From an uncultured Gemmatimonadota bacterium (GTDB lineage Bacteria; Latescibacterota; UBA2968; UBA8231), in NCBI GenBank assembly GCA_903893785.1, contig CAITNQ010000258.1, positions 1 to 40,067 on the forward strand: a stretch of DNA of 40,067 nucleotides, given 5' to 3'. The stretch's first letter is position 1. Each line of letters begins with the position of its first letter. Below the pieces are notes generated by a model. That model made no database searches, was not told where the DNA came from, and saw only the letters and a list, made by a program, of their open reading frames with translations. The position numbers and the translations under genes are program-made. This document shows, one piece after another, positions 25,823-36,019 of this stretch.

Positions 25823-27984
25823 GCCGGCGGCGCGGTGAAGACGAACCAGGTGCGGCCCCGGGCCGGCAACTGCACGGGCAGGGTCAGCCACTGGCGCGCG
25901 TCGAGCGGTCGCACCTGCGGCGGTCCGTCCTGCTCGCGGACCTGCACGGCAGTGGTCAGGCCGGTGTAGTAGAGCGGCAGCTCGAGGTTGCGGTCGATCG
26001 CTTGGTCCAGCGGGTTGAAAACCATCGCCAGGCCACGCTCGGGCAACTGCGCCCCGACGTGCAGGAAGCAATCCAGGTCACGTCCGTCCGGGCGGCGGAC
26101 GTGGATCAGGTCGGCATCGAGAATGGCGCGATGGGCCCGGTAGAAGTCGACCCAGCGGCGCACGACGGCGCGGGTGGCGTCGGTATCGAACAGGCGCGGC
26201 CCGCGATAGCAGGCCTGCACCCCGGCGCCGAAGTTCTGCGCCAGGTGGGCCTCGTACGCGTCCAGGTGGTCGGCCAGCGGCTCCAGGGTGGCGGCGGCGC
26301 CGCCGCCCTGGTACTCGACCAGGGGGACGAACATCCACCCCAGGCTGGGCGTCTTCTCCCAGGTGCCGTCGTAGATGTTTTGCCGACCCAGCAGCAGCTG
26401 GCGCTCCCGCGGCAGAGACCAGTTGACCTCGCGGTAGCCCATGGCCGTCTTGTTGGCGCCGGCCAGGAAGTACCAGTCAGGCACGTTCAGGTAGATCCCC
26501 TGGGCCCGGCACCACTGGTAGAAGTCGACGATGCGGCGCCACTGCTGCCACTGCGAATCGTCCAGGCCGGCGTGGTCCGGGTGGCACGTCGAGGCGCACC
26601 AGTCGCCCGGGTACGAGCCGTCGTGCTCCAGCACGTCCAGACCGGTGGCGGCGAAAAAGGCCTGCAGGCGGGCGAAATACCGGCGCCCCCAGTGGCTGCC
26701 CAGGCAGGGCGACGAGCCGAACACCGCGCCGCCCGGCTGGCCGGTGACCGGGTTGAGGGTATCTTGGTCATCGTCGATCCGGCGGCTGGCCAGCAGCGAG
26801 TACCCCCCCAACTCGACGCCGCGGGCGTGGGCATAGTCGGCCAGGTCGCGCACCTGGGCGACATAGGCAGGGTCGTCGTTCTCCGGGTTGAAGCCGCTGC
26901 CGAAGGTCATGATAACCATCTCGAAGCCGACCTCGGCACACTGATCGACCGCCTGGCGGACCGCCTCGGGATCGGCCTGCCGGACGTGCATCAGGATCGG
27001 GTTCTCCTGCGTCCAAGGCGCCGCCGTGCGGTACAGGCGCCGCATCGCCAGGCCCTGGCGCTCGCGCTCGGTGCTGTCGTGGACCAGCTCGAAGGTGCGG
27101 AAGGTGGCAAACGGCACGCCCGGGGACAGGGTCAGGTCCGGGCCCCGCGGGGGCCGGCTTTCCAGCAGGCACGGCGTCTGGTACAGGTAGTTGACCTGGG
27201 TGGTATACTCGGGGTCCGGCAGCCAGCAGGTCGTCCGGCGCGGATGGGCGGCGTCGATGTCGCGGTACGCGTAGTCGCTCTCGACGTGCAGATTGGGGTA
27301 GCGCGGCGGCCCGGCACTGTCGACCTGACTGTCGTATTCGACCACGGCGAGGATCTCGGCGGCGAAGCTGTGCAAGCGCACCGGGCGCTCCGGGCCCGGG
27401 TCGATCGCCAGCCACTTGGCCAACAACGGCACGCCGTCGTAGAGCTCGCAGATCACCCGGACAGTAACCCCGGACAGGGCCGGCGGGGGCGCGAAGGTGA
27501 GCGTCAACCGCTGGCCTGGCGGGGGCCAGGGCAGCGGCGGCGCGGCGCGGCGGCGGCCCCAAGCAAAGGGGGCCTGGGTGGGCCCCAGGTCGACCCGGGC
27601 CAGCGCCAGCGACCCGGGCGTGGGCGTCAGCGTCGGCACCCAGTCGCGCTGCAGGTACGCGTGTTCGCTCAGCCCGGTCAACCCGCCAACCGGGTAATCG
27701 ACACCGTCAAGCCGCACCCGTGCCTCGGGCCGCACGCTGCGCAGGAGGGTCTCGCCGGTCATCAGGTTGTCAAAACCGACGGTGGCCACCCCCGGAGTCA
27801 GGCGCCAGGTGCGCGCTACCAGGCCATTGGTAAGCACGACCTCGGCGCCAGCGGCCGTCTGGTACGCCCGGGCGACGAAAGCCCCGGGGTCGATCAGCCA
27901 GTCCGTGGTCGGCCGGCGGGCCGGGGTCGTCGGCAGGCAGGGCAGCGACCGCACCGCTGCCAGATCAGGCCGCAGGGCATCCAT
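25819..27984 (-). CDS. GH-D clan (alpha-galactosidase-like, GH36-type) TIM-barrel glycosidase
   Basis: The 721-residue product has a beta-sandwich N-terminal half (about 1-330), a TIM barrel (about 335-620; MVIMTFGSGFNPEN, GGYSLLAS) and a beta C-terminal domain. The candidate nucleophile is D455 in DVLEHDGSYPGDW, the position of the Asp in GH27/GH36 enzymes. The segment AYRGPRLFDT-like near residue 590 (ACYRGPRLFDTDA) may hold the acid/base region. No signal peptide. The match is to the clan architecture rather than to a characterised enzyme, so substrate and activity are open. GAGGAGGAGAC precedes the ATG. It lies 24 bases after the GH5-like gene and is coupled by GTGA to the next gene. Confidence 0.65.
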   Translation of the reverse strand: MDALRPDLAAVRSLPCLPTTPARRPTTDWLIDPGAFVARAYQTAAGAEVVLTNGLVARTWRLTPGVATVGFDNLMTGETLLRSVRPEARVRLDGVDYPVGGLTGLSEHAYLQRDWVPTLTPTPGSLALARVDLGPTQAPFAWGRRRAAPPLPWPPPGQRLTLTFAPPPALSGVTVRVICELYDGVPLLAKWLAIDPGPERPVRLHSFAAEILAVVEYDSQVDSAGPPRYPNLHVESDYAYRDIDAAHPRRTTCWLPDPEYTTQVNYLYQTPCLLESRPPRGPDLTLSPGVPFATFRTFELVHDSTERERQGLAMRRLYRTAAPWTQENPILMHVRQADPEAVRQAVDQCAEVGFEMVIMTFGSGFNPENDDPAYVAQVRDLADYAHARGVELGGYSLLASRRIDDDQDTLNPVTGQPGGAVFGSSPCLGSHWGRRYFARLQAFFAATGLDVLEHDGSYPGDWCASTCHPDHAGLDDSQWQQWRRIVDFYQWCRAQGIYLNVPDWYFLAGANKTAMGYREVNWSLPRERQLLLGRQNIYDGTWEKTPSLGWMFVPLVEYQGGGAAATLEPLADHLDAYEAHLAQNFGAGVQACYRGPRLFDTDATRAVVRRWVDFYRAHRAILDADLIHVRRPDGRDLDCFLHVGAQLPERGLAMVFNPLDQAIDRNLELPLYYTGLTTAVQVREQDGPPQVRPLDARQWLTLPVQLPARGRTWFVFTAPPA

Positions 27985-28008
27985 GTCTCCTCCTCGGGGC
28001 CGGTCGGC

Positions 28009-29004
28009 TCAGCGCCCGGGTGGCTGCTGGGTGGCATAACGCTGGAAAAGGGCGGCTTCGGCCACGGCAAAGGGAGTGCCGTCCGGCCGCAGCAGGTCGT
28101 GGAACCACACCGGTGGCTCGGCGGCCCCGGCCGGCGAGCCCCAGGGGTAGATGGTCTGGGTACGGCCGGCCACCAGGCCCCAGCAACAGCAGCCCACATC
28201 ACGGGCGTGGAACAGCGGCAGGCAGGTCTCCACCTGGCTGTGGGGCCGGCGCAGCCACTCGGTGCACAGCAGCGGCCGGTCGTGGCCGCGCAGGCTGTCC
28301 AGGTGCGCGGTCAGGGCCGCCGGGTCGCCGTAGTTGTGCAGGGTGATCAGGTCCGAGGCCGCCAGCTGGAAGGCGTTGAGGGCGGCGTTATCGTACCACA
28401 CACCGGCGCTGAGCGGCTGGACCGGCCGCGCCTGGCGAGCCCACTCGAAGGCCTTGACCAACAACGGCAGCGAGGCCTCGTGCTGACCGCTGTTACCCGG
28501 TTCGTTGTACAGGTCCCACAGCAGGATGCGCGCATCGGTGGCAAAGGCGGCGACAACGCCGTGAACATAGGCCTGCAACCGCGGCCAGACCCCCGGGTCG
28601 TTGACCCCGGCCCGCCCGGGGCTCTGCAGCCAGCGCGAGTTGTGCACTCCCGGCTGCGGCGTTGGCTGGGGGCCGACCGCAGGGTGGTCGTTCCAGCAGT
28701 CGTCCAGCAGCACCGGGATGGCGCGCAGGCCGCGCGCCGCGGCCAGGGTGAGCAACTGGTCCAGGCGGCGGCAGCAACCGGGCGGATCGACCTGCCAGGC
28801 CAGGTCGTGCAGGTATACGCGCAGGGTGTTCAGGCCCAGACCGGCGGCCCAGTCCAGTTCCTGCGCGATGGTGGCGGCGTCAAAGGTGGCGGCCTGCCAC
28901 ATCTCCAACTGGTTGACGGCGGTGCGCGGGATGTAGTTGCAGCCCACGGGCCAGGGCTGCTGCCGGTACCAGGTCTGCGCCCGATCAACGGACCAGCGTT
29001 CCAC
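28009..29004 (-). CDS. GH5-like (clan GH-A) glycoside hydrolase
   Basis: The 331-residue TIM-barrel protein has the GH-A pair of carboxylates: acid/base E168 in LLWDLYNEPGNS and nucleophile E249 in LLCTEWLRRP. Upstream barrel markers include GCNYIPRTAVNQLEMW and LNTLRVYLHDLAW. It resembles the cellulase/mannanase side of GH5 and its relatives, but the exact family cannot be assigned by eye. The GTG at 29004 has GGAGG seven bases upstream. There is no signal peptide, so it would act on imported oligosaccharides. It lies between the glycyl-radical enzyme and the GH-D gene in the same operon. Confidence 0.78.
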   Translation of the reverse strand: MERWSVDRAQTWYRQQPWPVGCNYIPRTAVNQLEMWQAATFDAATIAQELDWAAGLGLNTLRVYLHDLAWQVDPPGCCRRLDQLLTLAAARGLRAIPVLLDDCWNDHPAVGPQPTPQPGVHNSRWLQSPGRAGVNDPGVWPRLQAYVHGVVAAFATDARILLWDLYNEPGNSGQHEASLPLLVKAFEWARQARPVQPLSAGVWYDNAALNAFQLAASDLITLHNYGDPAALTAHLDSLRGHDRPLLCTEWLRRPHSQVETCLPLFHARDVGCCCWGLVAGRTQTIYPWGSPAGAAEPPVWFHDLLRPDGTPFAVAEAALFQRYATQQPPGR

Positions 29005-29085
29005 GTGGTGACCTCCGGGAGGGGGCGGGCCGACCGACGCCGCCGGGGGGCATCCCCGCGCCACGCCGTGGCCCCGCCGATGACC

Positions 29086-31326
29086 TTACACCGCGACGGT
29101 GCGGGCGATGAGCTCGTCTTGAATGTCCGGCGCCAGGCCGGTGAAGTAGGCGCTGTAGCCGCTGATGCGCACCACCAGGTCCGGATGCAGCGCCGGGGTT
29201 TGGCGCGCCTCGATCAGCGTCTGCTGGTCGACGCAGTTGATCTGCAGCACCGAGCCGCCCTGGGCCAGGAAGCGCCCGATCACCGGGCCGAGCACCGCCG
29301 GCGCCAGGGCTACGGGGACCTGCGGCACTTTCAGATCCAGGACGGCCACCACCGGGTACTGAGTCAGGTCCAGCGGTCCCAGCGCATTGAGTACGCTGCC
29401 CACGCTGGCCTGTCGACCCAGCGCCAGCAGACTGGGGCCCATGCCCGGCGACAGGGGTTCGCCGGCCCGCCGCCCATCGGGCAGGGCACCGGTTTGAGGC
29501 GCAAAACCGGCAAAGGCGCGGAAGGAGAACAGACTGGCCTCGTACTGGCCGCCGCGACCATTGGGTCGCCCGGTGGAGACGCGGGCCAGATCGGCAAAGA
29601 CGCGGGCGGCAAAGACCTGCACTTCGGGGTCTTCTTGACCGAACTTGGCGACCCGATTGGCCAACCGCAGCCGCAGGGGTTCAGCCTCGCGGAAGTCGTT
29701 GGCCAACGCCGCGCGCAGCTGGTCAAGGGTGCACAGTCGGTCCCGGCAGACCGCCTGCCGCAAGGCGAAGAGCGCGTCCACTAGGCTGCCGGCGCCGACC
29801 AGCGAAATGCTGCCGACCGCGTAGCGGATGCCGCCGGCAAACATGTCTTGGCCCCGCTCCAGGCAGTCGTCCATGGTCGACGAGTGGGCCGGGCAGGGGT
29901 TGTAGCGCCAGGCTTCCTGTTCGGTGCGGTTGCGTTCGCGGATGTGAGCCGCCAATACAGCGTCGAGATTGGCCAGAAAGGCGGCGTACAGGTCGTCGAA
30001 GCGAGGCGTGCGGTAGGGCTGGGGGATGATCGCCTCGCGGTCGCAGAAGGCGGCGAAGCGGTCGGGGAAGAACCCCATCAGGAAGACATTGCCGAGGTTG
30101 AGGTACATGGTGGCGCGGCTGTTGAGCTCGCAATTCTCCAGCACATTCTCCTGGCAGCCGCCGCTGACGTAAAGCCGGCTGTCGGGGAGGGCTTTGCCGG
30201 CGCGCACATTGGCGGCGATGACCACCGGATCGTTGAACACGGCCAGCGAATTGCCGCCATGGGCGAGGAAACGCGCCGCCGCGGCGAACACACCGGGAGG
30301 ATGGTCGGGCGACAGGCGCAGGTTCATTTTCGGGTCCACCAGCCGCAGTTCGCGATGGACATCGAGGAACAGCTCGGTCAACGGGTTGGCCACGGGTATC
30401 CCGGCGCGGTCGCAGCCGCCCAGGGTCAGGGCCGTGTTGCTGCCGACGTGGTGCGGCCCGGCCTGGCGCATCCCGAAGCGGGTGTCGACGAGGGCCAGGA
30501 AATGAGCGATCAGGTCGCGGGCCTGGGCCAGGTTCAGGCGACCGGCGGCCAGGTCGGCGGCCAGGTAGGGCATCAGCAGGCGGTCCAGGTGGCCCAGGGC
30601 GCTCAGGCCATTGCCTTCCAGGAACTGCAGCACGCGGAACATGAAGGCCACTGCAGCCAGGGCTTCGTAGAACGTAGCCGCCGGCTCGGCGGGCACCCGC
30701 GCCGCGGTGGCGGCCAGCCGCTGCAGGCGCTGCCGCACGTCGGCGTCGGTCTCGGCCGCGGCCAGCTCCTGCGCCTGCGCCGCCAGGCGCGCGGCGATCT
30801 GCAACAGGGCTTCGTTGCCGGCCATGGCCGCCTGCAGGAAGTCGGCCGCCGCCGGTGACACGGGGCTGGCAAGGCGCGTCCGGCAGGTGGCGATCAGCCC
30901 TCGCAGACCCTGCGTGAGGACGCGTTCGTAGCCCAGGGTATGGTGGTTGTCGTCGTACATCGGCCAGCCAACGCACAGGCCCAGCGCGCCGGGCACCGCC
31001 CACCAGGCAATGCTGGCGCGACACAGCTGGGCATTGTCCGGTTCGCGCTTGAGCCATGAGCCGACGCCGCCCGTACCCAGGTCGCGGCGCTCGGCGCCGG
31101 TGGCCAGCTCGAAGTAGAACGGCGAGTGGCGAAAGACCTTTACCGGGCAGGCGCTGGCCAGGCGTCGGTAGCCCCAGGCCTTGCGCGCCAGGGGGGTCCA
31201 CTCCGGGTGCGCGGCGCTTTCCTCGTGCAACTGCCGTTCCAAGGCCACGGCCCCGGGCCACGGGTACGCCGCATACCAGGCTTCGAACTCGGCCTCCAGG
31301 GCCGGGCGTTCATCGGCGAAGACCAT
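29086..31326 (-). CDS. Glycyl-radical enzyme of unknown substrate (PFL-like fold, not PFL)
   Basis: The 746-residue product has the two ends of a glycyl-radical active site: thiyl-radical C391 in SGGCQEN with E393 two residues later, and G723 in VRISGYSAYF near the C-terminus. The single Cys followed by x-Glu is the pattern of dehydratase/lyase members (glycerol or propanediol dehydratase, choline lyase types), not the Cys-Cys of pyruvate formate-lyase. An oxygen-sensitive protein radical would be installed by a radical-SAM activase, which is not in this window. AGGAGG precedes the ATG at 31326. It is the second gene of the TIM-barrel/GH operon, so its substrate may be a sugar-derived polyol or acid; this is inference from context. 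Confidence 0.9.
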   Translation of the reverse strand: MVFADERPALEAEFEAWYAAYPWPGAVALERQLHEESAAHPEWTPLARKAWGYRRLASACPVKVFRHSPFYFELATGAERRDLGTGGVGSWLKREPDNAQLCRASIAWWAVPGALGLCVGWPMYDDNHHTLGYERVLTQGLRGLIATCRTRLASPVSPAAADFLQAAMAGNEALLQIAARLAAQAQELAAAETDADVRQRLQRLAATAARVPAEPAATFYEALAAVAFMFRVLQFLEGNGLSALGHLDRLLMPYLAADLAAGRLNLAQARDLIAHFLALVDTRFGMRQAGPHHVGSNTALTLGGCDRAGIPVANPLTELFLDVHRELRLVDPKMNLRLSPDHPPGVFAAAARFLAHGGNSLAVFNDPVVIAANVRAGKALPDSRLYVSGGCQENVLENCELNSRATMYLNLGNVFLMGFFPDRFAAFCDREAIIPQPYRTPRFDDLYAAFLANLDAVLAAHIRERNRTEQEAWRYNPCPAHSSTMDDCLERGQDMFAGGIRYAVGSISLVGAGSLVDALFALRQAVCRDRLCTLDQLRAALANDFREAEPLRLRLANRVAKFGQEDPEVQVFAARVFADLARVSTGRPNGRGGQYEASLFSFRAFAGFAPQTGALPDGRRAGEPLSPGMGPSLLALGRQASVGSVLNALGPLDLTQYPVVAVLDLKVPQVPVALAPAVLGPVIGRFLAQGGSVLQINCVDQQTLIEARQTPALHPDLVVRISGYSAYFTGLAPDIQDELIARTVAV

Positions 31327-31372
31327 CGTATCCTCCTCGGTGCCGGCGCCTGGGCGCGGGCGCCCGCCGCGC

Positions 31373-32260
31373 TCACCAACCTCGCTGACGCATCCAGGCC
31401 AGGTACTGGCCCGCAGCCCGGTCCAAGTTGGCCAGGCGACCGCCGCCGCGCAGCGGGGCGCACATCTCATAGGTGGCGACGCCGTCGAAACCGCCGTCGC
31501 ACAGACCGCGGAAGAAGGCGTCGTAGTCGATGTCGCCGTCACCGAAGGGCACGGCCCGCACCAAGTCCGGCGTCAGGGCTTCGTAGTTCTCCAGGCGCGG
31601 CAGGTACCGGGCGCGGGGTAACCGCACATAGTCCGCATTGGTGGTGATGGCGGTCATCGGCGCCAGCCGCCGGGCGGCTTCATACAGGTCCTCCCCGCGC
31701 AGGGCCAGCGACCAGGCGTCAAAGCCCAACCGGCAGTTGGGCCGGTCGATCTCGGCCAGCAGGGCCGCCATGGTTTGGCTGCAGACGCCCACGTCGTGAT
31801 GGTTCTGCAGGCACAGGGTGATACCGCAGGCCGCCGCCCGGTCGCAGCTCTCCTGCAGGCTGGCAATGACGCGCTCCCAGGTGTGGATGAGGGGTTCCTG
31901 GTCGCGCTCGTAACCGGTGAACACGCGCACGTAGCGGGCCCCCAGGGCCGCGGCCATCCGCGCCAGGGCCTCGACATAGGCGATCTGCATTTCGACCACG
32001 GGCACCATCGGCGGGCCGGTCCCGGAGAAGTCGGTGTAGCCGGCGATCACCGGACAGCTCAGGCCCGTGGCGGCCAGCGCGGCCTGAACTTCGCCCAGAC
32101 GCTCCGGCGTGGCGTCCAGGGGCGACAGATGCGGTCGCTTGCCGGCGATCATCACGCCGGTGTAGCCCAAATCCGCGGCCCGGCGGATGAAATCGGCCAG
32201 TGACAGGCGGTCCTGGCCCCACAGTCCGGCGTAACTGATGCTGAACAGACAGTGCTGCAT
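31373..32260 (-). CDS. Xylose-isomerase-like TIM-barrel protein (sugar isomerase/epimerase family)
   Basis: The 295-residue product matches the AP-endonuclease-2/xylose isomerase-like fold. YVRVFTGYE and CLQNHHDVGV sit in mid barrel, then LGFDAWS, VPFGDGDIDYDAFF and ATYEMCAPL at the end. The metal site seems modified: the usual LENH Glu is Gln in LQNHHD, while the Asp (FDAW) and final Glu (YEM) remain. A QNHHD variant occurs in a subgroup without known function. It probably isomerises, epimerises or dehydrates a sugar derivative. GGGGAGAAG precedes the ATG at 32260. It is first in the operon, 46 bases before the glycyl-radical enzyme gene. Confidence 0.8.
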   Translation of the reverse strand: MQHCLFSISYAGLWGQDRLSLADFIRRAADLGYTGVMIAGKRPHLSPLDATPERLGEVQAALAATGLSCPVIAGYTDFSGTGPPMVPVVEMQIAYVEALARMAAALGARYVRVFTGYERDQEPLIHTWERVIASLQESCDRAAACGITLCLQNHHDVGVCSQTMAALLAEIDRPNCRLGFDAWSLALRGEDLYEAARRLAPMTAITTNADYVRLPRARYLPRLENYEALTPDLVRAVPFGDGDIDYDAFFRGLCDGGFDGVATYEMCAPLRGGGRLANLDRAAGQYLAWMRQRGW

Positions 32261-32378
32261 GGCTTCTCCCCTGAACACGGGCAAGGCACGGCGACCACGG
32301 CGCGGACGCGGCTGCCGGCTGGCGGCTGGCGACCCGGATGCGGCCCCGGGGGCAGGACGGGAGCGCCCGGGGCCCACA

Positions 32379-32408
32379 AGTATGGCGTGGTGAGGCGGTT
32401 GGTGACAA
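32379..32408 (-). promoter_or_regulatory. Candidate promoter of the TIM-barrel/glycyl-radical operon
   Basis: Minus strand: TTGTCA (32403-32408), 18-base spacer, CATACT (32379-32384), about 120 bases before the first start codon. It is the best sigma70-like pair in this divergent spacer. Confidence 0.4.
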
Positions 32409-32552
32409 GGCTGTACCAGGCCCCAATCTGCGTCGGCCGGGCCCGTCGCGTCCGCTGGGCGCGCGGCAGCGGCCCCTGCGGGCGGGCGCTCCCCACCGGG
32501 GCGCAGGCGAGGGTAATGGCGGCGCGTCCGGGGCCACCCGGCGCCTTTGGCA

Positions 32553-32740
32553 CGGACGCCGACTGGCTCTGGACGCCCACCGAGCCGCAGGGCCGCACCC
32601 ACTGCCGCCGCGCCGGGGTCACGCAGCCGCGCCGGCGCGGAATCGGGCGCGGACCGGCCGGGCGACCGGCGCGGACGCCGACTGGCTCTGGACGCCCACC
32701 GAGCCGCAGGGCCGCACCCACTGCCGCCGCGCCGGGGTCA
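32553..32740. repeat. Perfect 69-bp direct repeat in a divergent spacer
   Basis: The same 69 bases occur at 32553-32621 and 32672-32740 (period 119), beginning CGGACGCCGACTGGCTCTGG and ending GCGCCGGGGTCA, with no mismatch. The two copies lie between the TIM-barrel operon promoter and the URO-D gene. The rest of the 660-base spacer (32261-32920) holds no recognisable gene. Confidence 0.93.
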
Positions 32741-32920
32741 GGGCCTGACGGGCCGGCGGCTACCGGGCCGCGACCGGGGCCGTTATCTTGGCTGGGCCGT
32801 CCGGCGCGGGAGGGCCACAGCCCGCGTCGTTGGGCCGGCGGCCGAACGCGCGCCCCCGTGCGGGAACCGCCGGTCGGCGGCGGCGGGCCAAGCGCGTCCC
32901 CCTCAAGCCGGGAGCAGGGC

Positions 32921-34120
32921 ATGTCCTGGTACCTCGATCCGCCGCCCGACGTGGCGGCTCACAACCGGGCCGTGGCGGCAGTCTGGGCCGCCTACCACGC
33001 GGGCCACCCCACCCGCGTGCCGGTGGTCATTCACGGCAGCATCCGCAACCTGATTCAGAACCCGGCGCTCAACCACACCGGGTACACCTTCGCCGATTTC
33101 TTCACCGATCCGGAGGCGCAAATCCAGTGCCAGCTGGCGTACCAGCGATGGTACCGCTCGAACCTGCTGTGCGACCGCGATCTGGGTCCGCCGGCCGACG
33201 GTTGGCAGCTGGCCGTGGACTTCCAGAACTCGTACGACGCCGGCTGGTTCGGCGCGCCCCTGCGTACCGACGGCAATGCGGTACCCGATACCCTGGAGAT
33301 CCTCAAGGACAACAAGGAGCGCCTGTATGACCTGGAGCCGCCCGATCCGCTGCGCGGCGGCCTGATGGGGCGGGCGCTGGAGTTCTTCGACTACATGCAC
33401 GCGCGCTGTGCCCAGCTGGAAGTCGACGGCCGGCCGGTGCTGCCGCCGCTATCGTTGCCGGGCGAAGGGACGGACGGGCCGCTGGACGCGGCGTACAAGC
33501 TCCGGGGGGCGGCGGAGCTATGCACCGACATGCTGGTCGATCCGCAGTATTTCCACGACCTGATGAGCTTTGTCACCGACAACCTCATCCGGCGGATGCG
33601 GGCCCTGCGGCAATGGCGGTGGGAACGGCACCCGGAAGCCGCTGACCGGGGTCAGTTCCGCCGCCCCGGGTTCGGCTTTGCCGACGATGCCATGGTGCTG
33701 CTCTCGGTCCCGCAGTACGAGGAATTCGTGCTGCCCTACCACCGTCGCCTGGTGGAGGCCTTCAGCGATGGCGGCCGCATCAGCATGCACCTGTGCGGCG
33801 ATGCGGCGCGGTTCTTCCCACTGCTGCGCGATCGCCTGCAGGTGTACAGTTTTGACACCGGCTTCCCGGTGGACCTGGGCCAGCTGCGCCGGGACCTGGG
33901 CCCGGAGGTGCAGCTCTTCGGCGGTCCGGAGGTGATGCTGCTTAAGGAAGGTCCGCCCGGCGCCATCCGCGCCCGGGTGGAGCACATCTGCCGCTCGGGC
34001 GTGATGGAGGGCGGCCGTTTCGTGTTCATCGCCGCGAATAACCTGGCGCCGCAGACGCCGCTGGCGCACCTGGACGCCTTCTACGCGGCCGCCCGGGAGT
34101 TCGGTCGGTACCCCGCCTGA
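32921..34120 (+). CDS. Uroporphyrinogen decarboxylase/MtaA-like family protein
   Basis: The 399-residue product is a TIM-barrel of the URO-D superfamily. Features are PVVIHGSIRNL near the start, GADD-like FADDAMVLLSVPQYEEFVLPY, and a late MHLCGDAARFF followed by FDTGFPVDL and LFGGPEVMLL. The H-x-C-G motif (H290, C292) matches the zinc site of methylcobamide:coenzyme M methyltransferases (MtaA/MtbA group) rather than heme-pathway HemE. A methyl-transfer role is therefore more likely than heme synthesis, although many such proteins in glycan loci remain uncharacterised. GGGAGCAGG precedes the ATG. It is read divergently from the TIM-barrel/glycyl-radical operon, suggesting shared regulation. 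Confidence 0.78.
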   Translation: MSWYLDPPPDVAAHNRAVAAVWAAYHAGHPTRVPVVIHGSIRNLIQNPALNHTGYTFADFFTDPEAQIQCQLAYQRWYRSNLLCDRDLGPPADGWQLAVDFQNSYDAGWFGAPLRTDGNAVPDTLEILKDNKERLYDLEPPDPLRGGLMGRALEFFDYMHARCAQLEVDGRPVLPPLSLPGEGTDGPLDAAYKLRGAAELCTDMLVDPQYFHDLMSFVTDNLIRRMRALRQWRWERHPEAADRGQFRRPGFGFADDAMVLLSVPQYEEFVLPYHRRLVEAFSDGGRISMHLCGDAARFFPLLRDRLQVYSFDTGFPVDLGQLRRDLGPEVQLFGGPEVMLLKEGPPGAIRARVEHICRSGVMEGGRFVFIAANNLAPQTPLAHLDAFYAAAREFGRYPA

Positions 34121-34436
34121 ACCGCGGCGGGCCGGCGACCGCCGGGCGTCGGCGTCTGCACCCGGCGCACCTCAGCGTGGGCGGGGCCACCGTCAAGGGT
34201 TGATCTGCTGCCGATCCTGCTGGAGGTGCACCTCAGCGCCCAGGGCCATCGAGGTGGTCCGAGCCAGCCGCCGCGACACCATTGGTGCCCTTCAGCGTCC
34301 GCAGGGCCACCCCCTGCGCCAGGCCCCCGCCGGGAGGCCGCCCGCCCGGCAACAACGCGGGGCAGGAGGCGTGCCCGCCCCCTGCCCCGCTCGATCAGGT
34401 ACCGCCGCCCAGTGCCGGGGCCGGCTGCCGCCCTGA
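34121..34436. repeat. Convergent spacer with degenerate 60-bp repeats
   Basis: Between the ends of the URO-D and GAPDH genes, a word like CACCTCAGCG followed by a GGGCCA-type word recurs at 34168, 34229 and 34288, giving a period of about 60. The copies are diverged. No gene or clear terminator is visible. Confidence 0.4.
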
Positions 34437-35601
<1,165 letters not shown>

Positions 35602-35653
35602 GCCGACGGCAGGCGGTGTAGCGGCCCATTGGCGGAGGGCCCAGGCCCGGGCG

Positions 35654-36019
35654 ATGGCCGCGCCGATCGCCGCCCGCGCGGACCCGCAGGAGTCCAGACT
35701 CGCGGTGGCGGGCCCTCCCCAACGCCTCGCCACGCGTTGGCAGACGCCGCGGACGCCCGGGGCTCAGCCCATCCGTCGCGTCCTCTACGGCAGAGGGGGC
35801 GCAGGCGCCGCGAACGCCCAGGGCTCAGTCCTCCAGCAGGTTGACCTTGCGCACGGGCTGGTCGGCGTCGGCCGACACCAGGAAGGTCTTGATCTGGCCC
35901 GGGTGATGGCCACGCCGATCGCCGCCCGCGCCGACCCACAGGAGTCCAGACTCGCGATGGCGGTCCTTGCCCAGCCGCCTCGCCACGCGTTGGCAGGCGC
36001 CGCGGACGCCCGGGGCTCA
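35654..36019. repeat. Tandem spacer duplication downstream of the GH38 gene
   Basis: A 114-bp spacer at 35906-36019 (next to the GH38 stop) has a second copy of equal length at 35654-35767, sharing words such as AGTCCAGACTCGCG and CGCCTCGCCACGCGTTGGCA. A third, truncated spacer end occurs at about 35798-35828. The copies alternate with a copy of the gene terminus (35825-35903), so the array grew by duplication of spacer plus gene end. Confidence 0.88.
35825..35903 (-). pseudogene. Detached copy of the last 25 codons of the GH38 gene
   Basis: This 79-bp segment matches the GH38 terminus at 36017-36095 at 75 of 79 bases (offset 192). Its frame is open and ends in the same LLED-stop. The original reads QIKTFLVPANADQAVREV and the copy QIKTFLVSADADQPVRKV: all four base differences change an amino acid. 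It has no start and cannot encode a protein by itself. Confidence 0.85.

Noticed and set aside
26002..29784. Very long open frame on the plus strand (about 1260 codons)
   Set aside because: It is antisense to the deacetylase-like, GH-D, GH5-like and glycyl-radical genes, whose motifs are intact. High GC removes stops from the opposite strand; the antisense protein is Gln/Arg/Gly-rich without domains.
29086..31326. Annotation as pyruvate formate-lyase
   Set aside because: The active site has one Cys followed by x-Glu (GCQE), not the adjacent Cys pair of pyruvate formate-lyase.
32553..32740. CRISPR array
   Set aside because: Only two copies, 69 bases long with a 50-base gap; no cas genes.
32921..34120. 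Annotation as heme-pathway HemE
   Set aside because: The H-x-C-G motif and the glycan context fit the MtaA-like branch better; no heme genes are nearby.
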